From positions 62,001 to 126,000 of the forward strand of contig JAOVVO010000161.1 of NCBI GenBank assembly GCA_028564675.1: 64,000 bases of DNA, given 5' to 3'. Origin of the DNA: Onchocerca lupi (Eukaryota > Nematoda > Chromadorea > Rhabditida > Onchocercidae). The position numbers and the translations under genes were made by a program. Within the stretch, counting starts at the first letter, position 1. The number at the start of each line of letters is the position of its first letter. The notes beneath the pieces were generated by a model. The model saw only the letters and a list, made by a program, of their open reading frames with translations. It was not told the DNA's origin and ran no database searches. Below are positions 40,424-50,721 of this stretch, one piece after another.

Positions 40424-43400
40424 AAGAAACTTTAATTTGATATTTGTTACATTTGATTTTTTCCATTTTTGGAACAAGACTATTATGACGCGCATTCTAA
40501 AACCTAAAAAATTTCAAGGCGGACTCAGTAAAGAATAGAAGCATACTGGGAATCTGAATCATACCAGATTCCCATTAAATTCCTTCGGTGCCTTCCAATA
40601 ACACAATTCATTGTTTTTATGTTCACTATTGGTGTACATCAATACTTTACTTTCTGTCTTCGGTGCGATCATCTTTTCACCTGATACATCTGTTAACATC
40701 CAACCTTCAGTATTCCGTACCTGTAAAATTACAAACTTTATTTTGTCTAGTGATTAACATTCTTGTAGGCTTTTTATGTTTTGATTTAGTAATTAAATAA
40801 ACGAAAAGGAATTAATGAGTTTCATAAAATAATAGAATTTAGGAATACTAATGGATGATGTCGAAATTTTTGCAGATTGAAATTACAATCTTAAGAGAGA
40901 AAGAGTTCTGTAGTTGCATACAGTAATGCTAATAGACTGATCCTTGATCATCATTACTTTTAGAAGAAAGCTCTTCTTTTTCAGTTTTGTTAATTAAAAT
41001 CAAAAAAAAAACAGAAAAAAAGGTAAAAACAAACTTCAATACAGAAGAATTAGAATATGGAAAAATTACCCTTTTAATTATTCTTTAGAAGTTCTAGCAA
41101 CAATGAAATATTAAATATAAGCCATACCTCTCCACGATTCCATTGCTTTTCATGACATTCTTTGCTAAGACCAAAACAGAAACAAGGTTGACAACCTTCT
41201 GGATTTTTCATATTCAGATTGATTGTACCTTTCTGAAAATTTATGCAAATGAGCGTATATGAAACAGAAACTGTTCTCTTAAATCTTTAACCATTGATTT
41301 TTAACGCCATTTGATGTATTCCCAACTTCTAACAACTTCCAAGACAATTATTAACTGTATTTAATAATAATATTGAAAATGAGCAAAGCAACATTTTCAG
41401 AATTTTTTCAGAGCAAATTAGTCTGAGTTGTCTTGGAAAACACTTTTTTTTATTCAATAACGAATTTTATAACTGAGTGGGAGATTTGATCTAGAAGCTT
41501 TATTCTTTATTTTAAATCGGCCTAATTGCAAACTTAATGGTGGAATTAGTATGAAGATTATGATTCTAATTATTAGGAATTGATTTTACGACTGAAAATA
41601 TGGAAAAGATTAGAAGTTGAAACGGACCTTGCATTGGTCACAATAAACGCCTTCAACATTTGCCTTGCAGATGCAACGTTCCTCTTCGCAGGTTTCAAAA
41701 TTCAAAGAACCAGCTCGATTACAAGGACATGGTTCGCATTTTGGGTGATTCCGATATCCTGCCGCACAAACTTCACATCGACGTCCACCAAATCCCGGTT
41801 TACAGATACAATCACCCGGCTTCTACATGTAAATTTTTTACAATAATTTAAATTTAAAATGTATTAATTAGCTCGAGCTTGAAATTTACTACTGTCAACA
41901 ATAACATGAACTATTTATTCTCATTCGATAAGTCGATACTAGATAACTTACTTGATCACCATCTGCACTCGTTTCATCCCGAACGCAATTATTATGCTCG
42001 GAACCGATCGGATCACAATCGCAAGGTCGGCATGCATCTTCTCGGTAATGGGTAACACCTGAAGGTCGGAAATATGTCCATTTGCAACGTTCACAGTTTA
42101 TTCCATCAGTATTGTGCTGAAATTACGACAAATATTCAAATGATATCAACGAAATAAATTAGATTACTGGAGTAAAATTGCAAAAAAAAAATAAATGATA
42201 AACTTACTTTACAAGCGATACATCTTCCACCACCTTCGAAGATACCTTCTGGAGTAACGCTTAAACCCAATCGTTCCACTTCTTCATCATATTCGCAATG
42301 TGTCGCATGATTAAAGCATTGACAAGCTAAATTAAATAGGAAATTAAGAATTTTACTTGAAATTTAATTGAGAGGAATCAAGGGAAGTTTAAAAAATTTA
42401 ACTTTAAGAAAAATTGAAATTTAATTAATAAATGAAAGTATGAATTGAATTTACGTTGGCAAATATTAGGATGAGACTGCGTTCCCTGACGCCATGGAAG
42501 TTGATTAAACAGTGGACAACACTTGCTGCATGATTCGCCACACGTGTTATGACGACATTCACAACGTGATTGCTAAAAGTCGTAGATCAAGTGGTAAACT
42601 TAAGTAAGATTTGATCAAAAACTGGCAAAAGTTGAATGTGTGGGCAACAAAAATCGGTTTCTATTGATTAAATTCGCTGATATATGATCGACTCAGTTTG
42701 AATAGACTGATAGCTTTAATTTGATCTAATTTTAATCGATAACCTTGAACAGCGCATTAATTAATGATTATGATTACTTAAGGTCCCATTGACAGACATT
42801 GAATTATAAAAAATTGCATGAATAAAAGTCTTACTCCGGTAACCGGATCAGGTGGACAACTTTCTGCATGTCCATGACAAATGCATTGACCGCCGATACT
42901 GATATCCTTGATGGCGTAGAAGTAACGTCGTGTAACGGAAAGATCCAACCTGTTGCTCTTATCACGTCGATTAATGATCATCAAATCAGCGTTCAACGTT
43001 CGCAAACTCATTAAACGAAGTCGCACGTAACGAGCACGTGTAAATTGCTGAAAAAATTTGTTTTTCAATACTCAGATTGATTTCATTCAAAAAGGCATGC
43101 ATGAAGTAATTATGGAAATGTTTTTTGTTAAAGAATTTCAATTTCAAAAATAGATTACACTACCTGTAAAGTTTCAGATGCAGCTTCAGCAGATGGTCGT
43201 CCATTTACGAGCGACGTATAAATCTCGCCATTTTCTAGCGGATCAAGTTTTGAATAATACGACGTACATATTACCTGTAATTTCAAAAAAAGGTTTATGC
43301 TTTGAAATCAACTAAAATAGAGAATTTTCGATTGAAGATTTAATGATTCAAAGAATTAAAATTTAAATTTGGAAAATTTAGTTCACAAATTATATTCAAG

Positions 43401-45035
43401 GATTAAATAAAATTCATTCTCATTATCCTTATTTGTTTCAAGCAGTTTTAATTCTCGAGTTAAACCTCATCATCTCGTGTAAATCGTGGTACACCAATGG
43501 TTGCTGGTATACCAAATTGTCGTAAACATTCCGCATCACTAACTGCATAATATTGCCAAGGTTGATATTTAACACCATCAAGTGATTTCTCCAATATCCA
43601 GGTTCCAGGTCGTGGTGCAATAGCACTTTTTACAATTACATACGCCACTTGGTATTCCTTTAAATTTAAACTTTTTTTTTTATACCTTTTAGCTAATTTG
43701 ATTTCTTAGTTTCATCAAATTAAGTCTTGATGACGCCTCTGAAATCAACATTATCTACTTCTACTATTAGTATAGCACAGAAATTGCTTTTTGCGATTTC
43801 AGAAATCAATTATTCCTTCAAAGTATTGTATTTTTCTAAATACTACAGAAAAAAAAATAATTGCAATCATCTTTGATGATGCCGCATTAAACTTTAATTT
43901 CAAATTATATTCTTAATTAAAATTAAGAATTTTTTAATTGAAGTGCATATATAACATTCATAGAGGATGATTGTCAAGTGAGATGATGAAAATAAATTGC
44001 ACCTGTCGGAGGTCAATTGTTATATTGACCCGTTCGTAATCAAGCCCATTAGCCAACGATGGACTTTGCCACCAACGTCGAGTACCATCAATTGCGAATT
44101 CAATTGGATGACGCTTTTTGACATCATTTGCATCGCATACATCACATTGCGGTTGCCTATAAATATTTTCAGACGAATTTTTTCAAATTATGGAAAAATT
44201 TCGTACTAAGAATTAGAAAATTTATTTGAACTGTAGAAATTTAATACTAAGAATTAAAAGGAAATAATCGAAAGATACCAAATCTGATTCAAGTCATCTG
44301 AACATTCAGATAAGACAAAATTACGAGAGAATATCAAGAATGATAGTAATGAGAAGTTAATGAGAATGTTTACTTCAATAATTATTCGCGAATTCTTGTG
44401 CTATTAAGCTATTAAAAGATATTCAGGAATCATTTGCGAAAAAAATACACATTTCTTTCGAATTCAGTAAACATCGTAAGTCAACATTTTTCTAAATTCA
44501 TTTTTAAATGATATTTTTCAAACATATATTTTTTCAAATTCTTAAAAAATATTCATAAGATAACACAAAACCTGTTGAAAACATGCTCCACTAATTTGCA
44601 ATAAATTTCACGATGATGCTGGCCACAGGTAGCATCGGCATAAATTAATGCATTAGTTGCCAAATTGAAAATTGTCGGGAAAAGACCGTGTTCTGTACAA
44701 TTTATGATATTAAAATATCAAAATTGAAGGAAATCGATAATTCAAAGAAAGAAAATTTGCCATTTTTTTTCAACAAATATCAAAAAAAAAAAAAAAAAAA
44801 ATGTCATCCAACAACTGTTATTTCCTATAAATTCAAAAATATAAATATAATTTCACGTATATTGAAAATTAAAAAAAATGTAACAACAATGAACAGTCAT
44901 AAACATACGTCCTTCGACAACAGAAAATTCCTGAAAACTATCATATTCTTGTTCAGCTGTCCTGGTACCATCAAAATGGGCTGTTAAAATGATACTGATC
45001 GTAAGAAATTTAGGCAGAAAGGCCAAAAAGCCCAT
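20795..45035 (-). CDS. lam-3: Laminin alpha chain, alpha1/2 type, complete
   Basis: A secreted basement-membrane subunit that pairs with the laminin beta and gamma chains through its coiled coil and binds cells through its LG domains. I resolve 57 exons (listed in the domain entries below). Their phases all join and total 10,086 bases, or 3,361 residues. Order: signal peptide, LN, about 4.5 LE repeats, L4a, about 10 LE, L4b, about 3 LE, coiled coil, LG1-3, Ser/Thr/Asp-rich linker, LG4-5. Two true L4 domains and few LE repeats before the first mark an alpha1/alpha2-type chain. In C. elegans that is LAM-3 rather than EPI-1, and linkage to other chromosome-I orthologues supports the choice. Odd points: a GC donor at 33548, a tandem-repeat insertion in LG3, and mobile-element copies in introns. 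Least certain is the exon junction 26548/26240. Confidence 0.95.
24001..25049 (-). other. lam-3: Laminin alpha: LG3-LG4 linker
   Basis: Exons 25049-24921 and 24218-24001; about residues 2876-2991. Polar, low-complexity sequence rich in S, T, N, D and E with KKDDDDDSATDF near the end and KK just before LG4. In other laminins this linker is exposed and often cleaved by proteases. Its sequence is not conserved, so the calls rest on phase and on splice sites. Confidence 0.7.
24569..24660. repeat. Short imperfect tandem repeat
   Basis: Two to three imperfect copies of a roughly 35-bp unit containing CCAAGAATCTTATT, in a laminin intron (24219-24920). No function is seen. Confidence 0.6.
25501..29669 (-). 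other. lam-3: Laminin alpha: LG1, LG2 and LG3
   Basis: Exons 29669-29353, 29151-28813, 28660-28492, 28138-28025, 27830-27648, 27344-27184, 27028-26860, 26686-26548, 26240-26015, 25583-25501; about residues 2243-2875. LG sandwich marks include SPDGLLYFRG, YADGRSHTIRVIRN, HFVGGVPPG and GFFGCIQSVRPSQ (LG2), and FAFRTKTANATLLFQSS, GYLAFYLYRGYLVVHLG, LRVDDREVASGTLG and FIGGFPD (LG3). LG1-3 carry the integrin-binding site in other laminins. The LG3 loop after FQSSDLETF holds three basic 10-residue repeats. The acceptor at 26240 was chosen because it keeps phase, but the local protein is poorly conserved. Confidence 0.82.
26863..26952 (-). repeat. lam-3: 30-bp tandem repeat x3, apparently coding
   Basis: Three head-to-tail 30-bp units read in frame on the laminin strand as KRRKIRESFG, KHRKTRESFG and KRREIRDSFG. 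The only donor that restores phase to the next LG3 exon is GCT|GTTAGT just after the third unit, so the array seems to be translated. Confidence 0.75.
29729..29880 (+). mobile_element. Helitron-like or MITE copy C in a laminin intron
   Basis: Starts TCTACATAAATAAAAATG and contains TTCGAATAGGCGCGTG and ATATAGATA. It is homologous to copies A and B and lies in the intron between the last coiled-coil exon and LG1. No coding capacity. Confidence 0.5.
30126..32994 (-). other. lam-3: Laminin alpha: coiled-coil region
   Basis: Exons 32994-32601, 32346-32028, 31791-31628, 31469-31141, 30915-30718, 30280-30126; about residues 1722-2242. Long heptad-like Lys/Glu/Leu-rich helices without cysteine clusters. 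This is the segment that assembles with laminin beta and gamma. The exons 32601 and 32346 join directly. A possible extra exon between them would break the frame. Confidence 0.88.
33165..34326 (-). other. lam-3: Laminin alpha: third LE block
   Basis: Exons 34326-34050 (second part), 33860-33549, 33393-33165; about residues 1490-1710. It ends in the cysteines before the coil (CTSCDQGCTRDL), which in laminins join the three chains. The exon 33860-33549 ends CAG followed by GCAAGT, a GC donor. Confidence 0.88.
34050..35249 (-). other. lam-3: Laminin alpha: L4b (laminin IV) domain
   Basis: Exons 35249-35137, 34884-34737, 34627-34431 and the first part of 34326-34050; about residues 1298-1490. 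Shows YNGFIRFTI, VILVGN, HTPNEVNESGRYRIRLHE and IALQNLQGIYVRATYN, then EQCECPQGYAGNSC resuming the LE series. A second L4 domain separates alpha1/2-type chains from alpha3/5 types. Confidence 0.88.
38286..38570 (+). mobile_element. Helitron-like or MITE copy A in a laminin intron
   Basis: Begins TCCATATAAATAAAAATG. The first 120 bp are shared with copies at 38599, 29729 and (reverse) 60353: a CTTTTGACACA-type block, then GAATAGGCGCGT-like and ATATAGATA. Near the right end an imperfect hairpin (CGCCTCC / GGAGACG) precedes CTAG at about 38562. TC...hairpin...CTAG resembles Helitron ends, but the class is a guess. Confidence 0.5.
38599..38800 (+). mobile_element. Helitron-like or MITE copy B in a laminin intron
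   Basis: Begins TCTATATAAATGAAAACG and is homologous to copy A over about 130 bp. It continues with a perfect hairpin ACCTGTC / GACAGGT and ends near GACTAGCT. The two copies are direct neighbours in one intron, in the same orientation. Confidence 0.5.
39507..40720 (-). other. lam-3: Laminin alpha: L4a (laminin IV) domain
   Basis: Exons 40720-40565, 40289-40197, 39983-39775, 39645-39507; about residues 540-740. Signatures are NTEGWMLTD, ELCYWKAPKEF, SYGGNLQYYV and a final GVEVCKCP that re-enters the split LE repeat. The intron at 40290-40564 contains a 44-bp poly(A) run. Confidence 0.88.
40378..40421. repeat. Poly(A) tract, 44 bp
   Basis: Uninterrupted A on the plus strand (poly(T) on the laminin sense strand) inside the L4a intron. 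The length may be an assembly estimate. Confidence 0.85.
41128..42572 (-). other. lam-3: Laminin alpha: first LE repeat block
   Basis: Exons 42572-42455, 42326-42208, 42116-41952, 41822-41628, 41232-41128; about residues 280-540. Eight-cysteine laminin-EGF repeats form a stiff rod between LN and L4a. The last repeat (CFCFGLSKEC) is interrupted by L4a, as in vertebrate alpha1 and alpha2. Confidence 0.9.
42835..45035 (-). other. lam-3: Laminin alpha: signal peptide and LN domain exons
   Basis: Exons 45035-44909, 44692-44572, 44156-44003, 43657-43466, 43274-43164, 43047-42835. The ATG at 45035 opens a hydrophobic signal peptide (FLAFLPKFLTISIILTA). LN signatures follow: GLFPTIFNLA, ATCGQ, EIYCKLVEHV, RRWWQSPSLANG, GTWILEKSLDG and the end of LN at about residue 275 before the first LE repeat (CICHGHAESC). 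LN drives laminin network polymerisation. A weak acceptor lies 9 bases upstream of the ATG. Confidence 0.93.
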
Positions 45036-48000
45036 TGCCTTGTCCTATTTTGGAACTGACACTATTATGGATTTCCGGAATGCAAATCACAGTAACTATA
45101 ATAAATGAATTTGATTTATGATCGAATCATTACTCTTTATCACAATTCTCGTAATATTCTCGAGATAATCTGAATTTAGCGAAGAAAAATGGAGTAAGAC
45201 AATTATAGAGAATGCTAGAAATGAATTAAAGATAAAGATTAAAGTCCACTTTGATAAATATTTGCTTTTGCTAATCAAAGTAATTATCATTTTTTTGTTG
45301 ATAAATATCTTAGACTTATTGAATAAACAAATCTTTTAAAAAATAAAATTGAATAAATTTCAAAAAAAAAGTAAAATGAAGAAATGATGAGTAATCTGTA
45401 TAATATTAAGACATTATTCATCTTCGAATTGTGTCCGTCGTTGTTGATCATATCATCGTTGAACTGATTATCATTTCGCAATAACAGAAAACATTAAATA
45501 TACAGTGATGGAATTGTATGGCAAACATTTCGCCTTTGCAAAATGTACATTAATAATAACATTTTAGTATCAATATTCACTTTTTAATCCGAAAATTAAG
45601 ATTTAAAAATGAAATTTGTAATTAATTCTAAGAATTAGAAATTTTTGCAAAATTTTCGCAAAATGAATCATCATAATATGAGGATAGCAATATGAAAGAG
45701 TAATGGCAATGCCAAAGATCATTTTAAAATCAAAATAAAGCGGTGATTCAAATTATCCGATAACCTTATTACATTTTAAGATAGAATGATTCAAATTACC
45801 AATAAGTTTACTAACGCGTGGAATATTTTAAGGAATTTGATGGTTAAATTTCGGAAATTTTTTCTTTCCACAAATCGAAAAGTGAAATTTATGATTAATT
45901 CTAAGAATAATTCCGCAAAATATATCTTGATAATTGAATGTTATCATTTTATGCTGTAGTTTGATTAAAACAGTAAAGAAAATGATTCGAAACAGTCGAT
46001 TCTGAACAACGAACAAAATTTATCATCTGTAATGATTCATAATGTAAATGTTTTTGATTACCGTTCAGTCCATCTGTTTTTTTTTTTTTTGATTTCAATC
46101 GGAGAGAAAGATTCTAATGTAATATTAGTATTTCCGAGATGATTTATGCGAGAAATGAGCAAAATAGACATGCTATTGTCATTTAGAATAAAAAAAAAAC
46201 AAACAAAACTCTTCTAAATTTCAAATTTAAATTGCAAATTTCACTTTTAAATTTCAACTTTCATTTGAGCAATATTTATTCAGAAGAATTAAATTTATAA
46301 AATATGACTTTCAATGACTTCTGCTCTTTCGAACATCTCATTTCCTACAAATTTGAAAATTGATGGTTTGATTTGACATTGATCTTACTGGTAGGAATAA
46401 TCATTTCAGTACGATCAAAATGGATGATGTACATGTGAGATTACAAAAAGCAACGATTTTTTTTGAATCTGCGATATGAATATATTCAAGATTGAAAAAA
46501 AAAAAATGACAACTATTAATGAAGAAAAATGAAAAATAGAAATTTAAACGAAGGATGAATTTTAAACAATGATAAGCTTGCAATAGTATGATAATTTAGA
46601 AATGCTTACATTGTTAGGCAATTGATCAAAAATTTTAAGCGATAACAAAGTAGTTGGGACAGTTAATTGTGAAAAATGACTAATCTCTGTTGCGATCGAT
46701 CAAACTATCGATAATCATCTTTGATTGGTCTTCCGAACAAAGAGGAAAGAATATGTAATATCTTCTCCGAGAAAAAGAAGAAAAAAAGAAAAAAATTTGA
46801 TATATTGTCAACGACTAATTGAATGAAACATTGAAGTTATCACACAACAATTGCCATCGATCGACTTACTAATTATTGCTGAAAATTGTTCATACATGCG
46901 ACAATTGAACAACATCAACGATTTATTGAAATTTGATTGAAAATTCATCAATATCATCAAATTCTGCACGAGTGGTGAAGTATATTGTGGGTTTTGAAGA
47001 GGAGAAAAGTTTATGCATGAAAGTGGTTTCTCGCAGATGATATACCATCGTATCGCAAGGTGATTAATTAATGGTTAAGGCGCAATAAGGCGAACAATTG
47101 CTACAGCACAAAATGCTATTTAACGATGACATGTCATCGAAGAAACAAACAGACGACCTAGGAGACATTATTACACATTATCGTCTATCTTAATAATGAC
47201 AAGATGAATGAGAAGAATCGCCTCTTCGAGCGAATTCGCTGTCGAAAGGATGAGATATGAAATAGAGAGAAATGGGTACTGCTGCTATTGCTTGGCGAAT
47301 CATTTCTTCAAATAACCATTCCACAAAAAAAAAGTCAACAATAGATGATGTAATCATCGGTACCCATCTGTCTTTGTGTGTTCACTTTTCTTCCTCTTTG
47401 GCATTTTATATACATATTTAATTCAGCGTTAAAACAATTTCTTTCTGATAATTAAATGATTGAATTTTGCAAAATAAAAAAAAAAAAATAACTGAATTCT
47501 TTGGTCGTATTTATTCGGGTCATGTGCCAAATTAACGATAGTTAACATTAAATTGGATGTAGATATTCAAGTCACCCGAATTTTAAGACCTCCATTCGAT
47601 AAACTTTTTTGCTTTTTCTTTAATTTTTTCTGTTTATAGATATGATGCATAAATATGACGTATAATTTATTCAAATACTTTGTTGAAGGTTTATAGTGAA
47701 GTATAGCTATTTCAGAAACACGTATCTGCAGCTTAAAGCTTATTAGGAGAAACAAAGAAGTAAATACATGCAAGAAGACATACAAAGTAACAAATGAATA
47801 AATAAACAAATGAATGAATGAACAAACAAACAAAGTAAATTATTTAAGATAAAAAGTGCTGAAAAATCATAAGAGATAATAAAAATGTTCCATAAAAATG
47901 CAATACATGAAAAATGTTCCTTGAAATATTATTTGGAAATGATTCAGAAAGAATTTGAACTTCGGAATGAAAGCTGAATTTCGAGATTTAAAATATTCTC

Positions 48001-48047
48001 TCTATCTTAACTAAATCCAATGCAAAAACATTCACTGAATGATCTTT
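45036..48047. other. Spacer between exo-3 3' end and laminin start
   Basis: AT-rich DNA of about 3 kb that must hold the laminin promoter and the exo-3 3' UTR. I see only short, low-complexity open frames, several A/T runs and no recognisable gene. No conserved regulatory motif stood out by eye. Confidence 0.6.
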
Positions 48048-49062
48048 TCACAGTTCAATTGTAAGACGCAGAGGACAGTGATCACTTCCCTTGATTGAAT
48101 GCAATATATCACACTCCTTTACTTTATTCATAATCCGTTCACTGATTACAAAATAATCAAGCCTGAAAATTACAAGTTTCTGCAGATTCAATTAAATAGC
48201 TGCTTTCATTTTACTATACTTCAGGACCTAAAACAGACTCAAGATGTCAGCAAACGTGATGGAATACAGAAGTACTCGTATTTTTGAGAAAAAGATTATT
48301 TAAAATAAGCAGAATAAGAAAATATATATATACCTCCAACCAACATTCTTCTCCCTTGCATTATGCATATTTGACCAAAAAGTATAAGCACCTTCTTTTT
48401 CAGGGTTCAATCTGCGAAAAACATCTACGAATCCTATAATGAAGAATTGTAAATAAGAAAACTAGTTAGGAATTCTACGGAGAATCCAAGAACTTATTTT
48501 TTGTAGTTTATAATGACCCTGACATTCAAGTAATAAATACCGGCATCAAGCAGTCGAGTAAAGTCATTCCGCTCCTGATCTGTGAATCCAGCTGTCTTGT
48601 TATGATTGCTTTTTGGATTGGCCAAATCTAAGAGCAAAATATTGATATAAATAAATGGTGTTTTGTTATCATTTCTGAATTATTGAAGATATTTGAATTA
48701 CTCACCAATTTCCTGGTGCGCAACATTTAGGTCGCCAACATATATAACAGGTTTATTTGAATCAAGTTTTTTAATAAAACTGAAGTAATAATCATCCCAA
48801 ACTTTCCGCTTGTCGAGATTAACCAGACCACGTCCACTGTTCGGAACATAAGCATTGATAAGATAATAATTCTCATATTCAGCAACAATAATCCGTCCTT
48901 TACCATTGTCATCCACACCAAATTTCGATTTATCATCAAAACCACACATTACCTAAAAACGGTATGTATGAGAAAATTAAAAATAATAAACAAGAAAACT
49001 ACGCATTGGTTGAGTATAAGTCTTCCGCTCAAGCGCCATCCATTTTCAGGGCTAGTTGATTT

Positions 49063-49093
<31 letters not shown>

Positions 49094-50031
49094 TTTCCAA
49101 CTTCCATGGCCACCGTCCTGCTGTCTATATCAACCAACGCCTTTCATGGGGTCTCATGAGCGGAAAGTTTGGCACTTTAACTCAACGTTTGGTTCATCCC
49201 ACAGCGCCAGTTCTGCTTACCAAAAATGGCCCACTTGGAGCACACATTCAATGTCTATGCTTCATTCAAGCAAACAAGACGTCATACTCATGCTTTGTAG
49301 GATGTATTTTTCAATTCTCGTCAAGTGAACTTTAAAATTTTCACCTTTATTGGCTCCTTTTTCGTAAGCAACAATACACCACCATGTCCTGACTTTTCCG
49401 AAGCATTCAGAAAACTATAGTAGCCATCTTGTAATTCGTTAGGAACTTCAACACATTTCGTTTCTTGTAAAGCAACAATATCCGGATTCTCCTTAACCAA
49501 AATTGAATTCCCATCCTTCTAAAAATGAGAAAATTAAAAAAAAAAAAATAATTTGGACAAAAAAACTATATATCTTTTCTGTAATATCAAGTGTATTTTC
49601 GCAAACTAAATTCGAGTACAAAAATCACATACAAATGATAAATCCAACCCCGAAATTAACTTAAACGGTAGGATAGCAAGTATCAGATATGAATCTGTGA
49701 CATTTCGAAAAATTTTATAAAATAAAATTAAAATGATAAAGCGTTTGAACATTAATCTGACCTTAATCCATGCCCGTAGGCCAGCAACATTCCAGCTGAT
49801 AATTTTGATTTCCCCGCCATTCTTTTCAATTTTTCTTTTCTTTCTTTCCATTACATGGTCCTCATTTGTAATCTTTCCCTGTCCATCGCTGCCTTTCTTC
49901 CCAGAGTTTATTACCTTCTTTCTAGAGCCTGTCACATTGTTCAAAGTTTCCTTATCATTGTTATCATTTTTGGATGTTCCTTCCTTATCACCTCTTTTAC
50001 TCTTCTTCACTCTTGCACCCTTTCCAGGCAT
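48048..50031 (-). CDS. exo-3: AP endonuclease 1 (APE1 / ExoIII family)
   Basis: Cleaves DNA 5' of abasic sites in base-excision repair, in the nucleus. Exons: 50031-49762, 49518-49345, 48952-48706, 48627-48541, 48433-48334, 48162-48048; 330 residues (human APE1 has 318). The first 80 residues are Lys/Ser/Asp-rich and hold nuclear-localisation-like clusters (VKKSKRG, RKKRKIEK). The catalytic domain shows IISWNVAGLRAW (Asn), ALQETK (Glu), GHGGVLLL, GDLNVAH (Asp, Asn), FTDQERNDF, TFWS, LDYF and GSDHCPL (Asp, His), so all key residues are present. The ATG at 50031 was chosen because TTTACAG ends one base before it. A longer open frame upstream lacks support. The intron 48953-49344 contains a piece of 28S rRNA. 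Confidence 0.95.
49013..49290 (-). pseudogene. 28S rRNA fragment inside an exo-3 intron
   Basis: On the minus strand the sequence matches the conserved large-subunit rRNA domain II / GTPase-centre region, including GTGGGCCATTTTTGGTAAGC, GATATAGACAGCAGGACGGT, GTGTGTAACAACTCACCTGC and CCCTGAAAATGGATGGCGCT. From memory of the eukaryotic 28S consensus it carries several substitutions, for example in the sequence after CACCTGCC and in GATGGCGCTTGAGCG. It is a truncated copy of about 280 bp, not a full rRNA gene, and is sense to exo-3. The edges are approximate. Confidence 0.88.
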
Positions 50032-50721
50032 TCTGTAAACAAGTGATGCATGCAGTATCTCAGGCAGTAGTATCTTGCTTGACGAATTGACGTAGAAGAC
50101 GTGGAAGTTCTGTCGTCCCATCAATAGGAAACGTAAAGCAACGATCATTCTGGTAGTCTCTACATTCCAAACTTTGTTGCCAAACTTTAGAAATGGGGAT
50201 GAAAAGAACAAAGGTGCCATCTGCCCTGTGGATGAGGCAAGCTAGACTATACGTAGATACGCTTACTCAATAAATACCACACGTCTCACACGTTTTATGT
50301 TTTTCTGCGTGTCCTACGTACTCCCACCCGCCCAGAAACCCAATCACCTTAGCGACCCGAATCCAAACCTGCCTAGAACGAACAATGTTGTTCTGGAGGG
50401 ATTCTGAATGTCCGGAGATGACGAGGTTCTCGGGGTTTTCGTCGGGATTTTTTGTTGGTTTATTACTTCTTCTCGAGATCTTTTTGGCTGTTTGCCTAAC
50501 AAAGTGGTTGAATTATCTGGTCAACTTGATTTTTTTTACAAAAGTATTTATAAAACACCTTGGAGATTTCGGGATTACCATGATAATGTACTACTAAAGA
50601 GGAGGAAAACAGGAGGGAATATTGACAAAAAAGATTAGACAGATCCTGGGGATGTTACTTCGTTATAAAAAAGTTTCAAAGTTGATGATCAGATAAAACT
50701 ATAAAATGATACATATTTCAG
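50032..50721. promoter_or_regulatory. Divergent exo-3 / wve-1 promoter region
   Basis: 690 bp between two divergent start codons. Both starts are preceded by a splice acceptor (exo-3: TTTACAG at 50033-50039 on the minus strand; wve-1: ATATTTCAG ending at 50721). The central part (about 50210-50420) is less AT-rich than its surroundings. Open frames here overlap on both strands and resemble no family. Confidence 0.55.
50711..50721 (+). promoter_or_regulatory. wve-1: Probable trans-splice acceptor of wve-1
   Basis: ACATATTTCAG abuts the ATG with no intervening base, so the leader would supply the entire 5' UTR. Confidence 0.6.

Noticed and set aside
49056..49328. 90-codon open frame on the plus strand, rich in W, C and P
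   Set aside because: It is the complement of the 28S rRNA fragment, not a gene.
50029..50220. Upstream extension of the exo-3 frame starting MAPLFFSS
   Set aside because: A TTTACAG acceptor lies just before the MPGKG start, and the extension is unlike APE1 N-termini and overlaps the divergent promoter.
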